Shown: positions 17,514 through 26,137 of the stretch, one piece after another
Numbering within the stretch: position 1 is the stretch's first letter
Layout of the letters: the number at the start of each line of letters is the position of its first letter
Assembly (NCBI GenBank): GCA_031280965.1
Contig: JAITFZ010000024.1
Coordinates: 1-64,000 of the forward strand
Source of the DNA: Oscillospiraceae bacterium
GTDB taxonomy: Bacteria; Bacillota; Clostridia; Oscillospirales; Ruminococcaceae
Length of the DNA: 64,000 bases
Direction of reading: 5' to 3'
Program-made: the position numbers and the translations under genes
Notes under the pieces: model-generated
The model's database searches: none
What the model was told of the DNA's origin: nothing
What the model saw: only the letters and a program-made list of their open reading frames with translations

Positions 17514-17542
17514 AGTATAACATGATTCGGTCATAAAGTCAA
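17514..17542 (-). promoter_or_regulatory. Promoter of the ROK operon
   Basis: TTGACT (17537-17542) and TATACT (17514-17519) are 17 bases apart, with a TG one base before the -10. The predicted transcript starts near 17507, giving a leader of about 245 bases. Confidence 0.75.
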
Positions 17543-17583
17543 CTTAACCCGGCAGTCAGTTTAGGCGACCGCCGGGTTAAGTT
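17541..17583 (-). terminator. Strong inverted repeat after the zinc-ribbon protein gene
   Basis: AACTTAACCCGGC and GCCGGGTTAAGTT form a perfect 13-bp stem 13 bases past the stop codon at 17596. There is no T run after it on the minus strand, so termination may be imperfect. Its edge overlaps the ROK -35 box by two bases. Confidence 0.6.
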
Positions 17584-17595
17584 ATAAATATCTCT

Positions 17596-19416
17596 TTACT
17601 TTATTTCAGTAAAGCGTTTGCCGTCAGTAGAACGGTATACGATATATTCGCCGCCATCCAAGCCTCTTGCGTAAACTCCCGACGCATTCGCATAAACATT
17701 GAGTATGTCAGCGTTTAAGCCATTGATTTTAGTTCCGTTTCGTCCTGTTGAGGAGAACAACTCGTTTTCCTGAATATAGAACAAGGTGTTTCCTTTATAT
17801 AGCGCCAAGTTTCCCGCAAAACTATAAGCAATAGTGTTCGCCCTGCTCGTGCCTCTTTGATAATTTAAGTCTCTGTGGCTGTCAACAAAGAAAATCGCGC
17901 TTCCGTCATTGGTAGGAATGAAGTTCCAAACATCATCGCCGACAAGCTCAATAGGATTAGGGTTGGAAGCTGTGCCGTTGACCTTGAAAATGCTGTTATT
18001 CCTTGAATATGTAAGCGTTTTTCCGTCATTGGCGAGATGGGCGTAACCTACACCCCTCATAACACTGTCAGTTTCAAACCTGCTGTTATTGATGCGTATG
18101 ATTGCGCCGTTGTAATAGAACGTATTTACAAAACTGCGCACACCGTATATGACTGCTCCGCTTACGTAGGATTCCCTTGTATTTGCCGGCATAATAAAGC
18201 CGTCTACAGTTCCGGACAGCGATACCGGTTCTCTTCCTTTATTGCTGATAAAGCTTCTTGAGTCCCTTGTAAACACCACCTGCGACAAATCATTGTTGAA
18301 GGCGACCAAATACGCATTGTCGCCGAGTCTTTGGCGGGTGGATTCGTTGGTGCCTCTTTGAACATTTAAACTGACTGTAGTTCCGCCGTCGTTGCTTGTG
18401 CTGATTCTGTTATAGTAAATATACCTTGCGTTGTTGGAAACCGCGAGAGGAATAAAGTCTCTGCCGAGTTCATTTTCTTTTCCGTTGTTCCAAATGATTC
18501 CGATGAGCGTGTCTTCGCTTTTTTCAGCTACGAAACCAACCGTCTTGCCGTCTGGTGAAATCACGCAATTATATGCGGGAGACATTGACCACCATGAAAG
18601 CGCGAAGTCGTTAGAAATTTTTCTCGGGTTGCCGCCGTCCCAAAGGAAGAGTTCGCCCGCATCATCGTCTGCTTCGTATTTCGTATACGCAATCGTGTTA
18701 CCGTTAGCCGAAAGCCAAAAATCGCGCACATCTTCGGCTACTATTTCAACTCTGCTGCCGATGTGATACAATGTGTATCCGAATTCATAACCCATATAGT
18801 CTTCATCGACTAACATCGCGGCTTTTGTTCCGTCAAGGCTTCTTTCAAAATCCTCAAGTTCGCCGATAATCTTAACGCCCGTTTTTCCGTGCGGGAAAAC
18901 CATAAGGGTTTCATAGTCAAGCTGTTCTATATGCACAATACCCTTGAACGTTTGATACTGCGACGGGCTGAGCGCAATAAGCAGTACAATCAGCGCAATC
19001 AAAGCCACCACTGCCGCTCCCGCAATTATAGCAACCTTCTTTATGTCCATTCCTGCGACCTTGGTTGTTTTGATTTTTTCAATGGCATTGCCTGCTGTTG
19101 CGGCGGCAAAAGCCGGAGTTGCCGGAGCGACAGCGGGCGGAGGAACAGGAGTGGGAACTGCCGCAACAACGGCAGGCGGAGGAACGGGAGTGGGAATTGC
19201 AGCAGCAGCAGGCGGAGGAACGGGAGTAGGAACTGCCGCAACAACGGCGGGTGGAGGAACGGGAGCAGAAGATACCGGAGCAACGTCAGGTTGAGGAATG
19301 GACGCAACGGAAACTGCCGCCGGAACGGCTTCTTCCGTTTTTGCACCGCATGTACCGCAGAACTTAGTCACTTCTGCCATTTCAGCGCCGCAACTTTTGC
19401 AATAGATGATATTCAT
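17596..19416 (-). CDS. Zinc-ribbon, single-pass membrane protein with propeller-like outer part
   Basis: The 606-residue protein starts with a zinc ribbon (YCKSCGAEMAEVTKFCGTCG, residues 5-24), followed by an Ala/Pro/Val linker with near-identical repeats of PTPVPPPA (about 45-110), one membrane helix (AIIAGAAVVALIALIVLLI, about 130-150) and roughly 450 extracellular residues. That part has recurring blocks such as VISPDGKTVGFV, SANGNTIAYTKY and LANDGKTLTYSRN, typical of WD40/TolB-like beta-propeller blades. It may anchor or sense something at the surface. No catalytic motif is seen and no neighbour explains it. Confidence 0.75.
   Translation of the reverse strand: MNIIYCKSCGAEMAEVTKFCGTCGAKTEEAVPAAVSVASIPQPDVAPVSSAPVPPPAVVAAVPTPVPPPAAAAIPTPVPPPAVVAAVPTPVPPPAVAPATPAFAAATAGNAIEKIKTTKVAGMDIKKVAIIAGAAVVALIALIVLLIALSPSQYQTFKGIVHIEQLDYETLMVFPHGKTGVKIIGELEDFERSLDGTKAAMLVDEDYMGYEFGYTLYHIGSRVEIVAEDVRDFWLSANGNTIAYTKYEADDDAGELFLWDGGNPRKISNDFALSWWSMSPAYNCVISPDGKTVGFVAEKSEDTLIGIIWNNGKENELGRDFIPLAVSNNARYIYYNRISTSNDGGTTVSLNVQRGTNESTRQRLGDNAYLVAFNNDLSQVVFTRDSRSFISNKGREPVSLSGTVDGFIMPANTRESYVSGAVIYGVRSFVNTFYYNGAIIRINNSRFETDSVMRGVGYAHLANDGKTLTYSRNNSIFKVNGTASNPNPIELVGDDVWNFIPTNDGSAIFFVDSHRDLNYQRGTSRANTIAYSFAGNLALYKGNTLFYIQENELFSSTGRNGTKINGLNADILNVYANASGVYARGLDGGEYIVYRSTDGKRFTEIK
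19136..19272. repeat. Tandem repeat encoding the Pro/Ala linker
   Basis: A unit of 36-39 bases containing GGCGGAGGAACGGGAG recurs at 19136, 19175, 19211 and 19250, in frame with the zinc-ribbon protein. Each unit adds 12-13 residues of PTPVPPPAVVAAV type, so linker length probably varies between strains. Confidence 0.8.
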
Positions 19417-19512
19417 AACTTATTACCTTTCCCTTTTATTTGAATTATTGTATTAACGGAGTAAACGTTAAAAAAATTTTACCATATGTTGGAATTTTTG
19501 TCAAGCTTTTCA

Positions 19513-19545
19513 GCAAAAAAGCTGTCCGTTAACCGAACAGCTTCT
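19513..19545 (-). terminator. Terminator after the HPr-like gene pair
   Basis: On the minus strand AAGCTGT and ACAGCTT pair, with further pairing inside, followed by TTTTTT. It lies about 25 bases past the stop at 19569. Confidence 0.8.
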
Positions 19546-19568
19546 TTATTTTGCAGTTTTGTAAGTAA

Positions 19569-19796
19569 CTACACCATGAATTCTTTGACTTCCGCGAGCA
19601 GTTCGTCGCAGTTGTCGTAGTGAATTTTCATCACTACCGCCTTTGAGAGGTCGATACTGAACAATCCGAGGATTGACTTCGCATCTACCGCGTAGCGGCC
19701 CGAAATCACATCCACATCGTATTCATACCTAAAAACGATGTTCACGAACTTTTTTACGTCGTCAATCGTGCTTAATTTGATGTTTACTTCTGTCAT
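19569..19796 (-). CDS. HPr-fold protein lacking the phosphocarrier histidine (copy B)
   Basis: This 75-residue protein has HPr length and the HPr motif around the regulatory serine: VDAKSILGLFSIDLSK, with S41 where HPr has Ser46. The region where HPr has the phosphotransfer His15 (GLHARPA) reads KKFVNIVFRYEYDVDV with no histidine, so it cannot carry phosphate for the PTS. Keeping the serine and losing the histidine is the pattern of Bacillus Crh, a catabolite-repression co-effector. AAGGAG lies 8 bases before the ATG. It is 17 bases downstream of a paralogue. Confidence 0.75.
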   Translation of the reverse strand: MTEVNIKLSTIDDVKKFVNIVFRYEYDVDVISGRYAVDAKSILGLFSIDLSKAVVMKIHYDNCDELLAEVKEFMV

Positions 19797-19813
19797 TACG
19801 TTTTCTCCTTTTC

Positions 19814-20044
19814 TTACTTTATGATATACTTTTCCAGCTCTTCGCCGAGTTCCCTGCAGTCGTCCGAATATGCTCTCATTTCATGAGTTTTGCTTAGGTC
19901 TAAGCTGAAGAGCCCCAATATGGACTTTGCGTCCACCACATACTTTCCGGAAATTATGTCCGCATCAAAGTCTTGCCTGTTCATGAGTGCCACGAATTTT
20001 TTTACGTCCTCAATTGATGATAAAAAAATCTTGAAAGCCGTCAT
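19814..20044 (-). CDS. HPr-fold protein lacking the phosphocarrier histidine (copy A)
   Basis: This 76-residue protein is a clear paralogue of the next gene (IEDVKKFVALMNRQDFDADI, then YVVDAKSILGLFSLDLSK, with S41 in the HPr Ser46 position). It too lacks the active histidine. The two genes form a short operon ending in a terminator at 19513-19545. Divergent residues lie mostly in the first helix (MNRQDFDADI against VFRYEYDVDV), the face that binds PTS partners in HPr. The role is unproven. Confidence 0.75.
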   Translation of the reverse strand: MTAFKIFLSSIEDVKKFVALMNRQDFDADIISGKYVVDAKSILGLFSLDLSKTHEMRAYSDDCRELGEELEKYIIK

Positions 20045-20133
20045 CTTTTCTCATTTATGCCTTTACAGCGGGGATTTATTTCTCTGCCCCCAAATTCATA
20101 ATAGCGCAAAATGAAAAAATAGTCAATGCAATC

Positions 20134-20162
20134 TTGCAAAGTTTGGAAGTTTGAGGTATAAT
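20134..20162 (+). promoter_or_regulatory. Promoter of mtaB-purL
   Basis: TTGCAA (20134-20139) and TATAAT (20157-20162) are 17 bases apart, about 50 bases before the mtaB start. Confidence 0.7.
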
Positions 20163-20218
20163 AAAAAAGTAAAGATTGATTATTTGGCAAAGTTGCACAA
20201 TGCGGATGGTGTATATTT

Positions 20219-21496
20219 ATGCATTTCCTACTAACAACCCTTGGGTGCAAGGTAAATCAATATGAAAGCTCGGGGTTGTCGGCTGAACTTGAGAGGTTCG
20301 GTTTCAAGCCTGCTTTCGGCATCGAAAGCGCCGCCATTTTTATTTTGAATTCCTGTACCGTTACCGAAAACAGCGACAAGAAAACCCGTCAGCTTCTTAA
20401 TTCGGCAAGAAGCAAAAACCCCCGTGTAATCACTGTCTTGACCGGCTGTTTCCCGCAGGCTTTCCCTGAAAAGGCGCGGGAACTCGGTGCAGATATAATT
20501 TGCGGAACTTCTAAGCGGAGTGAACTGCTCGCGCTTATTTTAAGCTTCATGGAAACCCGCGCCGCTATTGATAAAATCACAGACTTACCCGATACCTACG
20601 AGGAATTCAGCGTCTTTAGCACCGATAAAGACTTCAGCCCAAACAGCGGGCGAACCCGCGCTTTCATAAAAATTCAGGACGGCTGTGATTGTAACTGCGC
20701 CTATTGCATAGTGCCGAAAGCGCGCGGAAACCCGCGTTCCCGCCCCCCCGACAGTATTCGGGCAGAAGCCGAAGCCGCCGCGGGCGCAGGGTATAAGGAG
20801 CTTGTGTTAACGGGAATTAACCTTACTAAATATGAATTTGGTTTGTACGAGGCGGTCAGCATTGCCGCGCAGTTTGCAGAGCGTGTGCGGCTTTCCTCGG
20901 TTGAGCCCGATTTATTAACCGATGCTCTGCTTGAAAAACTCGCGCAGATAAAGAAGCTTTGCCCGCATTTTCATCTGTCGCTGCAAAGTGGGAGCGATAG
21001 CATTTTAAAGCGCATGGGCAGACGTTATACCGCCGATGAATATTATAAAAAAGTACAGAAAATACGCTCGCTTTTCAAAACTCCCGCGTTTACCACCGAC
21101 ATGATGACCGGATTCCCCGGGGAAACCGAGGAAGAGTTTGTCGAAAGCCTCGGCTTCGCCCGTAAAGCAGGCTTCTCGAAAATCCACGTATTCCCTTTTT
21201 CGGCAAGAGCGGGAACTGCGGCGGCTTCCATGGAAAATCAGGTTCCCGAAAATATCAGGCGCGAACGCCGCAATCGGCTTCTTTCAGCCGCTGATGAAAT
21301 GCGCCGGGAATTCCTGACCGCGCAAATCGGAAGAACCCTGAGCGTTTTAGTTGAGAAAAGAACAAGCGCAGATGAAGTCTTCGGGCATGCAGAGAATTAC
21401 ACACCCGTGAAGATATTAAGCAAAACCGCGCAGAAAAATGATATTCTAAGCGTCACTGTTATTAAAGCCGAGAACGGCTTTTGTGTGGGAAAATAG
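20219..21496 (+). CDS. mtaB: tRNA t6A37 methylthiotransferase MtaB
   Basis: MtaB is a radical-SAM enzyme that adds a methylthio group to N6-threonylcarbamoyladenosine 37 of tRNAs reading ANN codons. The 425-residue protein has the N-terminal MTTase domain with three cluster cysteines (TLGCKVNQYES, ILNSCTVTENSDKK, LTGCFPQ), the radical-SAM motif CDCNCAYCIVPKARG (CxxxCxxC, about residues 155-168) and a C-terminal TRAM-like segment. The LGCKVNQ start separates it from MiaB and RimO. No strong ribosome-binding site precedes the ATG. It overlaps the raw purL frame but ends before the chosen purL start. Confidence 0.93.
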   Translation: MHFLLTTLGCKVNQYESSGLSAELERFGFKPAFGIESAAIFILNSCTVTENSDKKTRQLLNSARSKNPRVITVLTGCFPQAFPEKARELGADIICGTSKRSELLALILSFMETRAAIDKITDLPDTYEEFSVFSTDKDFSPNSGRTRAFIKIQDGCDCNCAYCIVPKARGNPRSRPPDSIRAEAEAAAGAGYKELVLTGINLTKYEFGLYEAVSIAAQFAERVRLSSVEPDLLTDALLEKLAQIKKLCPHFHLSLQSGSDSILKRMGRRYTADEYYKKVQKIRSLFKTPAFTTDMMTGFPGETEEEFVESLGFARKAGFSKIHVFPFSARAGTAAASMENQVPENIRRERRNRLLSAADEMRREFLTAQIGRTLSVLVEKRTSADEVFGHAENYTPVKILSKTAQKNDILSVTVIKAENGFCVGK

Positions 21497-21518
21497 AAAA
21501 ATAAAAGGAGAGCAAAAC

Positions 21519-24500
21519 ATGTCTGTCTACAGAATTTTCACAGAGAGAAAACCTCAATTCGCCGTTGAAAGCCAAAACATTCTCGCTGAACTCCGAAATG
21601 CCCTGTTAATCAGCGCACTTGAAAACGTCCGCGTGATTAACCTTTATGACGTTGAGGGGCTTCACCGCGAGGATTTTGACAAGGCGGTTACGGCTGTGTT
21701 TTCCGAGCCTGCCGCCGACTATGTTTACAGCGATTTGCCCGCTTTAGAAGCGGATGAACGCATACTCGCCGCAGAACTTCTGCCCGGTCAATATGACCAG
21801 CGCGCCGACAACGCGGCGCAGTGCGCGGGTATGCTGTTTATAACCGAACCGCCTGTGGTAAATTACACAAAAATCTATATTTTCAAAGGTGCAATCAGCG
21901 ACACCGACTTCGCAAAAATTAAAAGCTACCTGGTTAACGCAGTTGAAGCGCGGGAATGTGGCTATGAAGCCAAGCAAACACTTAAAACCGAATGCGAAAT
22001 TCCAACAGAAGCAGAAACGCTCGACGGCTTTATTAATCTGTCGCGTGAAAAACTCGGCGGCTTCCTGAATAAGTACGGCATAGCAATGGATTTGGACGAC
22101 ATCGCGTTTTGTCAGGACTATTTCAAAAGCGAGAGAAGAAATCCCACCATTACCGAAATCCGTATGCTCGATACTTACTGGTCTGACCACTGCCGCCACA
22201 CTACATTTTTGACTTTCATTGACGATGTGCAGATTGAAGCAGATTATATTAATGAAACTTATAAGAATTATCTTTCGGATAAAAGCGAACTGGGGCGCGC
22301 AGATAAGCCCGTAACCCTCATGTGTCTTGCAACCATGGGCATGAGGAAGCTCAAAGCCGACGGGTTGCTCGGTGACCTTGACGAGAGCGAAGAAATCAAC
22401 GCCTGCTCGGTTAAAATTGATGTGAACGGCGAACAGTGGCTTCTTATGTTCAAGAACGAAACGCACAATCACCCGACCGAAATCGAGCCGTTCGGCGGCG
22501 GCGCAACCTGTCTCGGCGGCGCAATCCGCGATATTATGTCCGGACGGGCATACGCATTTCAGGCTATGAGAATCTCCGGCAGCTCAAACCCCCTTCTTCC
22601 TGTTTCAAAGACGATTCCCGGTAAACTTCCGCCCCGTAAAATCACCGGCACGGCGGCGGCGGGGTATTCGTCTTACGGTAATCAATTCGGACTTGCGGGC
22701 GGCATCGTTACCGAGATTTACCACGACGGCTATATGGCTAAACGCATGGAACTCGGTGCGCTTGTAGGCGCAGCGAAAGCCGAAAATGTAATCCGCAGAG
22801 CGCCTGTTGTCGGCGATGTTGTAATCCTTCTCGGCGGCAGGACGGGGCGTGACGGTTGCGGCGGCGCAACAGGTTCATCGAAATCGCACAGCCTCGAAAG
22901 CCTTGAAAAGAGCGGTGCGGAAGTGCAAAAGGGTGATGCGCTCATCGGACGTAAAATACAGCGTCTGTTCAGGAATCCGGAGGCCGCAAAGCTCGTAAAG
23001 CGTTGTAACGACTTCGGCGCAGGCGGTGTGAGCGTTGCAATCGGCGAGCTTGCGGACGGGTTGTTCATTGACCTTGACAAGGTTCCCGTGAAGTATCCGG
23101 GGCTTGACGGCACGGAGCTTGCAATTTCGGAATCGCAGGAGCGCATGGCTGTCGTCGTTGATAAGACGGATGCGGAAAAGTTCATCGCGCTTACCGAAAG
23201 CGAGAACCTTGAAGCCGTAAAGGTAGCCGAGGTTAGTGCCGAACCGCGTCTTAAAATGACTTGGAAGGGAAAAATTATTGTTGACCTTTCGCGTGAGTTT
23301 CTGAACTCAAGCGGCGCACCAAAGCGCGCACATGTTAAAATTACAAAGCCCGCGTTAATATACACCGATATGCAAAACAGCGCTGAAAACTGGAAAAAGC
23401 TTGTCACCGACTTGAATATCTGCTCACAGCGCGCGTTAATCCGGCGCTTCGATTCAACGGTCGGCGCAGGTACAGTGCTGATGCCGCTCGGCGGCAAAAC
23501 CCAGCAAACTCCGATTCAGGCGATGGTTGCAAAAATTCCGGTACAAGGCGGCGAAACCAAGACTTCTTCCGTTATGTCATGGGGGTTCAATCCTGCTGTT
23601 TCTGAGCAGTCTCCGTATCACGGCGCGGCTTTTGCCGTTGTTGAATCCATTGCGAAAATCGTTGCCACCGGCGGCAAGCATACAGGTGTCCGCCTTACTT
23701 TTCAGGAATACTTTGAGCGTTTGAGGGACTGCCCCGAACGCTGGGGAAAGCCTTTCGCGGCTCTGCTCGGCGCATATGGGGCGCAGATTGCGCTTAAAGC
23801 CCCGTCGATTGGGGGGAAGGACTCGATGTCCGGCAGTTTCGAGGATATTGACGTACCGCCGACATTGGTTTCATTTGCGGTTACAACCGAAAACGCCGAT
23901 AATATTATTTCCCCGGAATTTAAGAAATCGGGCAGTAAAATCATGTACATCGCACCTGATTATGACGAAAATATGATGCCGGATTATGTGAGTGTTAAAC
24001 GTGTTTTTGAAACAGCGGAACGCGAAATCGAGCGCAAAAACGCCCTTTCTGTCCGGACTATTGGGGCGGGCGGAATTGCCGAGGGTGTATTTAAAATGTC
24101 GCTCGGTAATCAAATCGGCGCTAATCTTAACAACATCGGCGGCTTAAAGCTCTTCACGCCTTGCTACGGCGCATTTATAATTGAAGCGGATAATGCCTTT
24201 GAAGGCGCTGAGCAAATTGGCGAAACCATTGCCGATTACGCAATAAAGTGTAATGACGTGCAAATTAATCTTAATGAATACGAAAAGCTGTGGGAAAGCG
24301 TTCTTGAGCCTGTTTTCCCGTCTGAAACCCCGCCCGAAGCCGCACCGCCAAAAATTTCATACAGCGGTAAAAACGAAACTGTTTGTAATCCCGCGCACAA
24401 AACCGCGAAACCCCGCGTGTTGATTCCCGTTTTCCCCGGCACGAATGGCGAATATGATATGCAGTCTGCTTTTGAAAGAGCAGGAGCGGAAACCAAGCTT

Positions 24501-25187
24501 TTTGTTATAAGAAACCTCTCGCCCGCCGATATACGAGAGTCGGTTTCGCAGTTCTCGCAGCTTCTTAAAGCAAGTCATATAATTGCACTGCCCGGCGGCT
24601 TTTCAGCAGGAGATGAACCGAACGGCGCAGGTAAGCTTGTTACCGCATTCTTCTGTAATACGGGCGTGGCTGATGAAGTTGCCGCCCTGCTTAATTCACG
24701 CTACGGACTCATGCTCGGAATAGGCAATGGTTTTCAGGCGCTGTTGAAGCTCGGTCTTATATCGCCTCACGGCTTGAACTTATCCCTGACAGGCAACAAA
24801 ATCTGCCGTCATCAGTCGCAGATGGTATTTACGCGCATCGCTTCCGTGAAATCGCCGTGGCTGTCACTTTGCAGTGCCGATGAAATTTACGCCGCGCCTG
24901 TTTCGTGCGGCGAGGGCAGATTTACGGCAAGCGAAACGATAATGAATGAGCTGATTGGCGGCGGACAGGTCTTTTCGCAGTATGTTGATTTAAAGGGTGA
25001 ACCGAGTATGGAAACGGCGTTTAATCCGGGCGGTTCAATGTGCGCCGTCGAGGGCTTAATCTCCGCCGACGGGCGTGTACTCGGCAAAATGGCGCATACA
25101 GAGCGGGTTTCCGCAGATATTGCAAAGAATGTTCCGGGCAATAAAAATATGCCGTTGTTTGCGGCGGGGGTTGAATACTTCAGATAA
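21519..25187 (+). CDS. purL: FGAM synthase PurL with fused glutaminase domain lacking its catalytic cysteine
   Basis: PurL makes formylglycinamidine ribonucleotide in purine synthesis, taking ammonia from its glutaminase domain. The start at 21519 follows AAAAGGAG; the product has 1222 residues in the one-chain clostridial form: a PurS-like N-terminus, two AIR-synthase-like halves (TYWSDHCRHTTF, FKNETHNHPTEIEPFGGGAT) and a PurQ-like glutaminase from about residue 965. In that domain the nucleophile motif reads LGIGNGFQ, with Gly at 1069 where GICNG is expected. PGTNGEYD has Gly977 instead of the usual Cys, while the H1193-T-E1195 pair is kept. The synthase part looks intact. Confidence 0.94.
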   Translation: MSVYRIFTERKPQFAVESQNILAELRNALLISALENVRVINLYDVEGLHREDFDKAVTAVFSEPAADYVYSDLPALEADERILAAELLPGQYDQRADNAAQCAGMLFITEPPVVNYTKIYIFKGAISDTDFAKIKSYLVNAVEARECGYEAKQTLKTECEIPTEAETLDGFINLSREKLGGFLNKYGIAMDLDDIAFCQDYFKSERRNPTITEIRMLDTYWSDHCRHTTFLTFIDDVQIEADYINETYKNYLSDKSELGRADKPVTLMCLATMGMRKLKADGLLGDLDESEEINACSVKIDVNGEQWLLMFKNETHNHPTEIEPFGGGATCLGGAIRDIMSGRAYAFQAMRISGSSNPLLPVSKTIPGKLPPRKITGTAAAGYSSYGNQFGLAGGIVTEIYHDGYMAKRMELGALVGAAKAENVIRRAPVVGDVVILLGGRTGRDGCGGATGSSKSHSLESLEKSGAEVQKGDALIGRKIQRLFRNPEAAKLVKRCNDFGAGGVSVAIGELADGLFIDLDKVPVKYPGLDGTELAISESQERMAVVVDKTDAEKFIALTESENLEAVKVAEVSAEPRLKMTWKGKIIVDLSREFLNSSGAPKRAHVKITKPALIYTDMQNSAENWKKLVTDLNICSQRALIRRFDSTVGAGTVLMPLGGKTQQTPIQAMVAKIPVQGGETKTSSVMSWGFNPAVSEQSPYHGAAFAVVESIAKIVATGGKHTGVRLTFQEYFERLRDCPERWGKPFAALLGAYGAQIALKAPSIGGKDSMSGSFEDIDVPPTLVSFAVTTENADNIISPEFKKSGSKIMYIAPDYDENMMPDYVSVKRVFETAEREIERKNALSVRTIGAGGIAEGVFKMSLGNQIGANLNNIGGLKLFTPCYGAFIIEADNAFEGAEQIGETIADYAIKCNDVQINLNEYEKLWESVLEPVFPSETPPEAAPPKISYSGKNETVCNPAHKTAKPRVLIPVFPGTNGEYDMQSAFERAGAETKLFVIRNLSPADIRESVSQFSQLLKASHIIALPGGFSAGDEPNGAGKLVTAFFCNTGVADEVAALLNSRYGLMLGIGNGFQALLKLGLISPHGLNLSLTGNKICRHQSQMVFTRIASVKSPWLSLCSADEIYAAPVSCGEGRFTASETIMNELIGGGQVFSQYVDLKGEPSMETAFNPGGSMCAVEGLISADGRVLGKMAHTERVSADIAKNVPGNKNMPLFAAGVEYFR

Positions 25188-25215
25188 CAGGGTCACATAA
25201 AAATGTTTTCAACAC

Positions 25216-25248
25216 AAAAACAGACACTTAAATATAGTGTCTGTTTTT
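25216..25248 (+). terminator. purL terminator
   Basis: AAAAACAGACACT and AGTGTCTGTTTTT form a 13-bp stem with a short AT loop and end in T5, 28 bases after the purL stop. The A/T arms make it work in both directions, so it may also serve the convergent gene. Confidence 0.85.
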
Positions 25249-25282
25249 CGTCATATGTAGATTTTTAAGTTTTTTTTTATGT

Positions 25283-25978
25283 TTACGCCGACGCGCTGAA
25301 CTTATCGCCTTTAAACCTATCCTGTGCGCCTACTTTGAAAAGGTCTATATAAGCGGGGTCTTGATACCTTGTGCTGGTTCTCGTTGTGCCGCCGGAAACG
25401 TAATTTTTCCCGCATTCGGGGCAGGAACTCGTATGAATCTGCACACTCTGCGAAATAATTCGCCTGCTGCTGTCGCCCGCCACTTTCTGCTGTTCACGGC
25501 GGACATGCTCCATCTCGTGCGCCATAACCTTGTGCGCGGCTTCTTCCGGTCTCATTCTCGTAGGTTTCTGGAACGAAACAGCCGAGTCGTTCGACTGGTC
25601 TACATAGCGCCTGTTTTTGCAGGTTTCACACTCGCAAAGCGGACAGTCGGTGTGAGTGCCTTTATGCTTGTTTTTAAGGTGGTCACTGGCGAGTTCCGCT
25701 TTCGGCTTAGCCGCGTCGGGCTTATATGTATTCTCGTTTCCGATGTTGAACATCTTTTCGAGATGCTCCTTATGAGCCGCCTTCTTCGTGTCTTCCCTTC
25801 CGTTAATTCCATCGGGGTCATACCGGGTTTGCTTCTGCTCAACAATATTCACCCGCTGAGAATCTTCAAGCCCCGTACCTGCTTTTTCATTCTTCATTCT
25901 TGAAAAAGCCGTAGCTTGCGCGTATTTATTTGCATCGTCAACATGATTAAACCTAACTCCGTAAGATTGCGCCAACAT
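25283..25978 (-). CDS. SprA-related putative metalloprotease
   Basis: The 231-residue protein contains HEMEH at 154-158, an HExxH zinc-protease signature inside a helix (EEAAHKVMAHEMEHVRREQQ). It also has a cysteine cluster DCPLCECETCKNRRYVD (C112, C115, C117, C120) and a second pair CPECG (C186, C189) leading into KNYVSGGTTRT. This arrangement matches a widespread, uncharacterised Firmicutes family grouped with SprA. No signal peptide is seen. The start at 25978 follows AAGGGGGTGA; an ATG six codons earlier lacks a site. Substrate unknown. Confidence 0.75.
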   Translation of the reverse strand: MLAQSYGVRFNHVDDANKYAQATAFSRMKNEKAGTGLEDSQRVNIVEQKQTRYDPDGINGREDTKKAAHKEHLEKMFNIGNENTYKPDAAKPKAELASDHLKNKHKGTHTDCPLCECETCKNRRYVDQSNDSAVSFQKPTRMRPEEAAHKVMAHEMEHVRREQQKVAGDSSRRIISQSVQIHTSSCPECGKNYVSGGTTRTSTRYQDPAYIDLFKVGAQDRFKGDKFSASA

Positions 25979-26022
25979 TCCGGTCACCCCCTTCATAAAA
26001 ATAAAGCCAATTACACACTATA

Positions 26023-26051
26023 ACTATAACATGTACGGTTAACAATGTCAA
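26023..26051 (-). promoter_or_regulatory. Promoter of the SprA-like gene
   Basis: TTGACA (26046-26051) and TATAGT (26023-26028) are 17 bases apart on the minus strand, roughly 45 bases before the start codon. It is divergent from the sir2 promoter about 50 bases away. Confidence 0.7.
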
Positions 26052-26101
26052 TAAGTTTGATAAATTTTTGTATAAAAATACAAAAATTGACGATTTTTTT
26101 G

Positions 26102-26130
26102 TTGACTTATGATAAAAATAATGTTATATT
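26102..26130 (+). promoter_or_regulatory. sir2 promoter giving a leaderless transcript
   Basis: TTGACT (26102-26107) and TATATT (26125-26130) are 17 bases apart. Transcription should start about 7 bases after the -10, at 26137-26138, which is the A of the ATG chosen for sir2. No Shine-Dalgarno site exists between promoter and gene. Confidence 0.65.
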
Positions 26131-26137
26131 TATGAAT

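Noticed and set aside
19136-19272. Possible CRISPR array
   Set aside because: The repeats are in frame within a coding region, lack spacers and encode a Pro/Ala linker.
21744-22472. Long minus-strand frame inside purL
   Set aside because: Antisense shadow of a strongly coding region with no ribosome-binding site.
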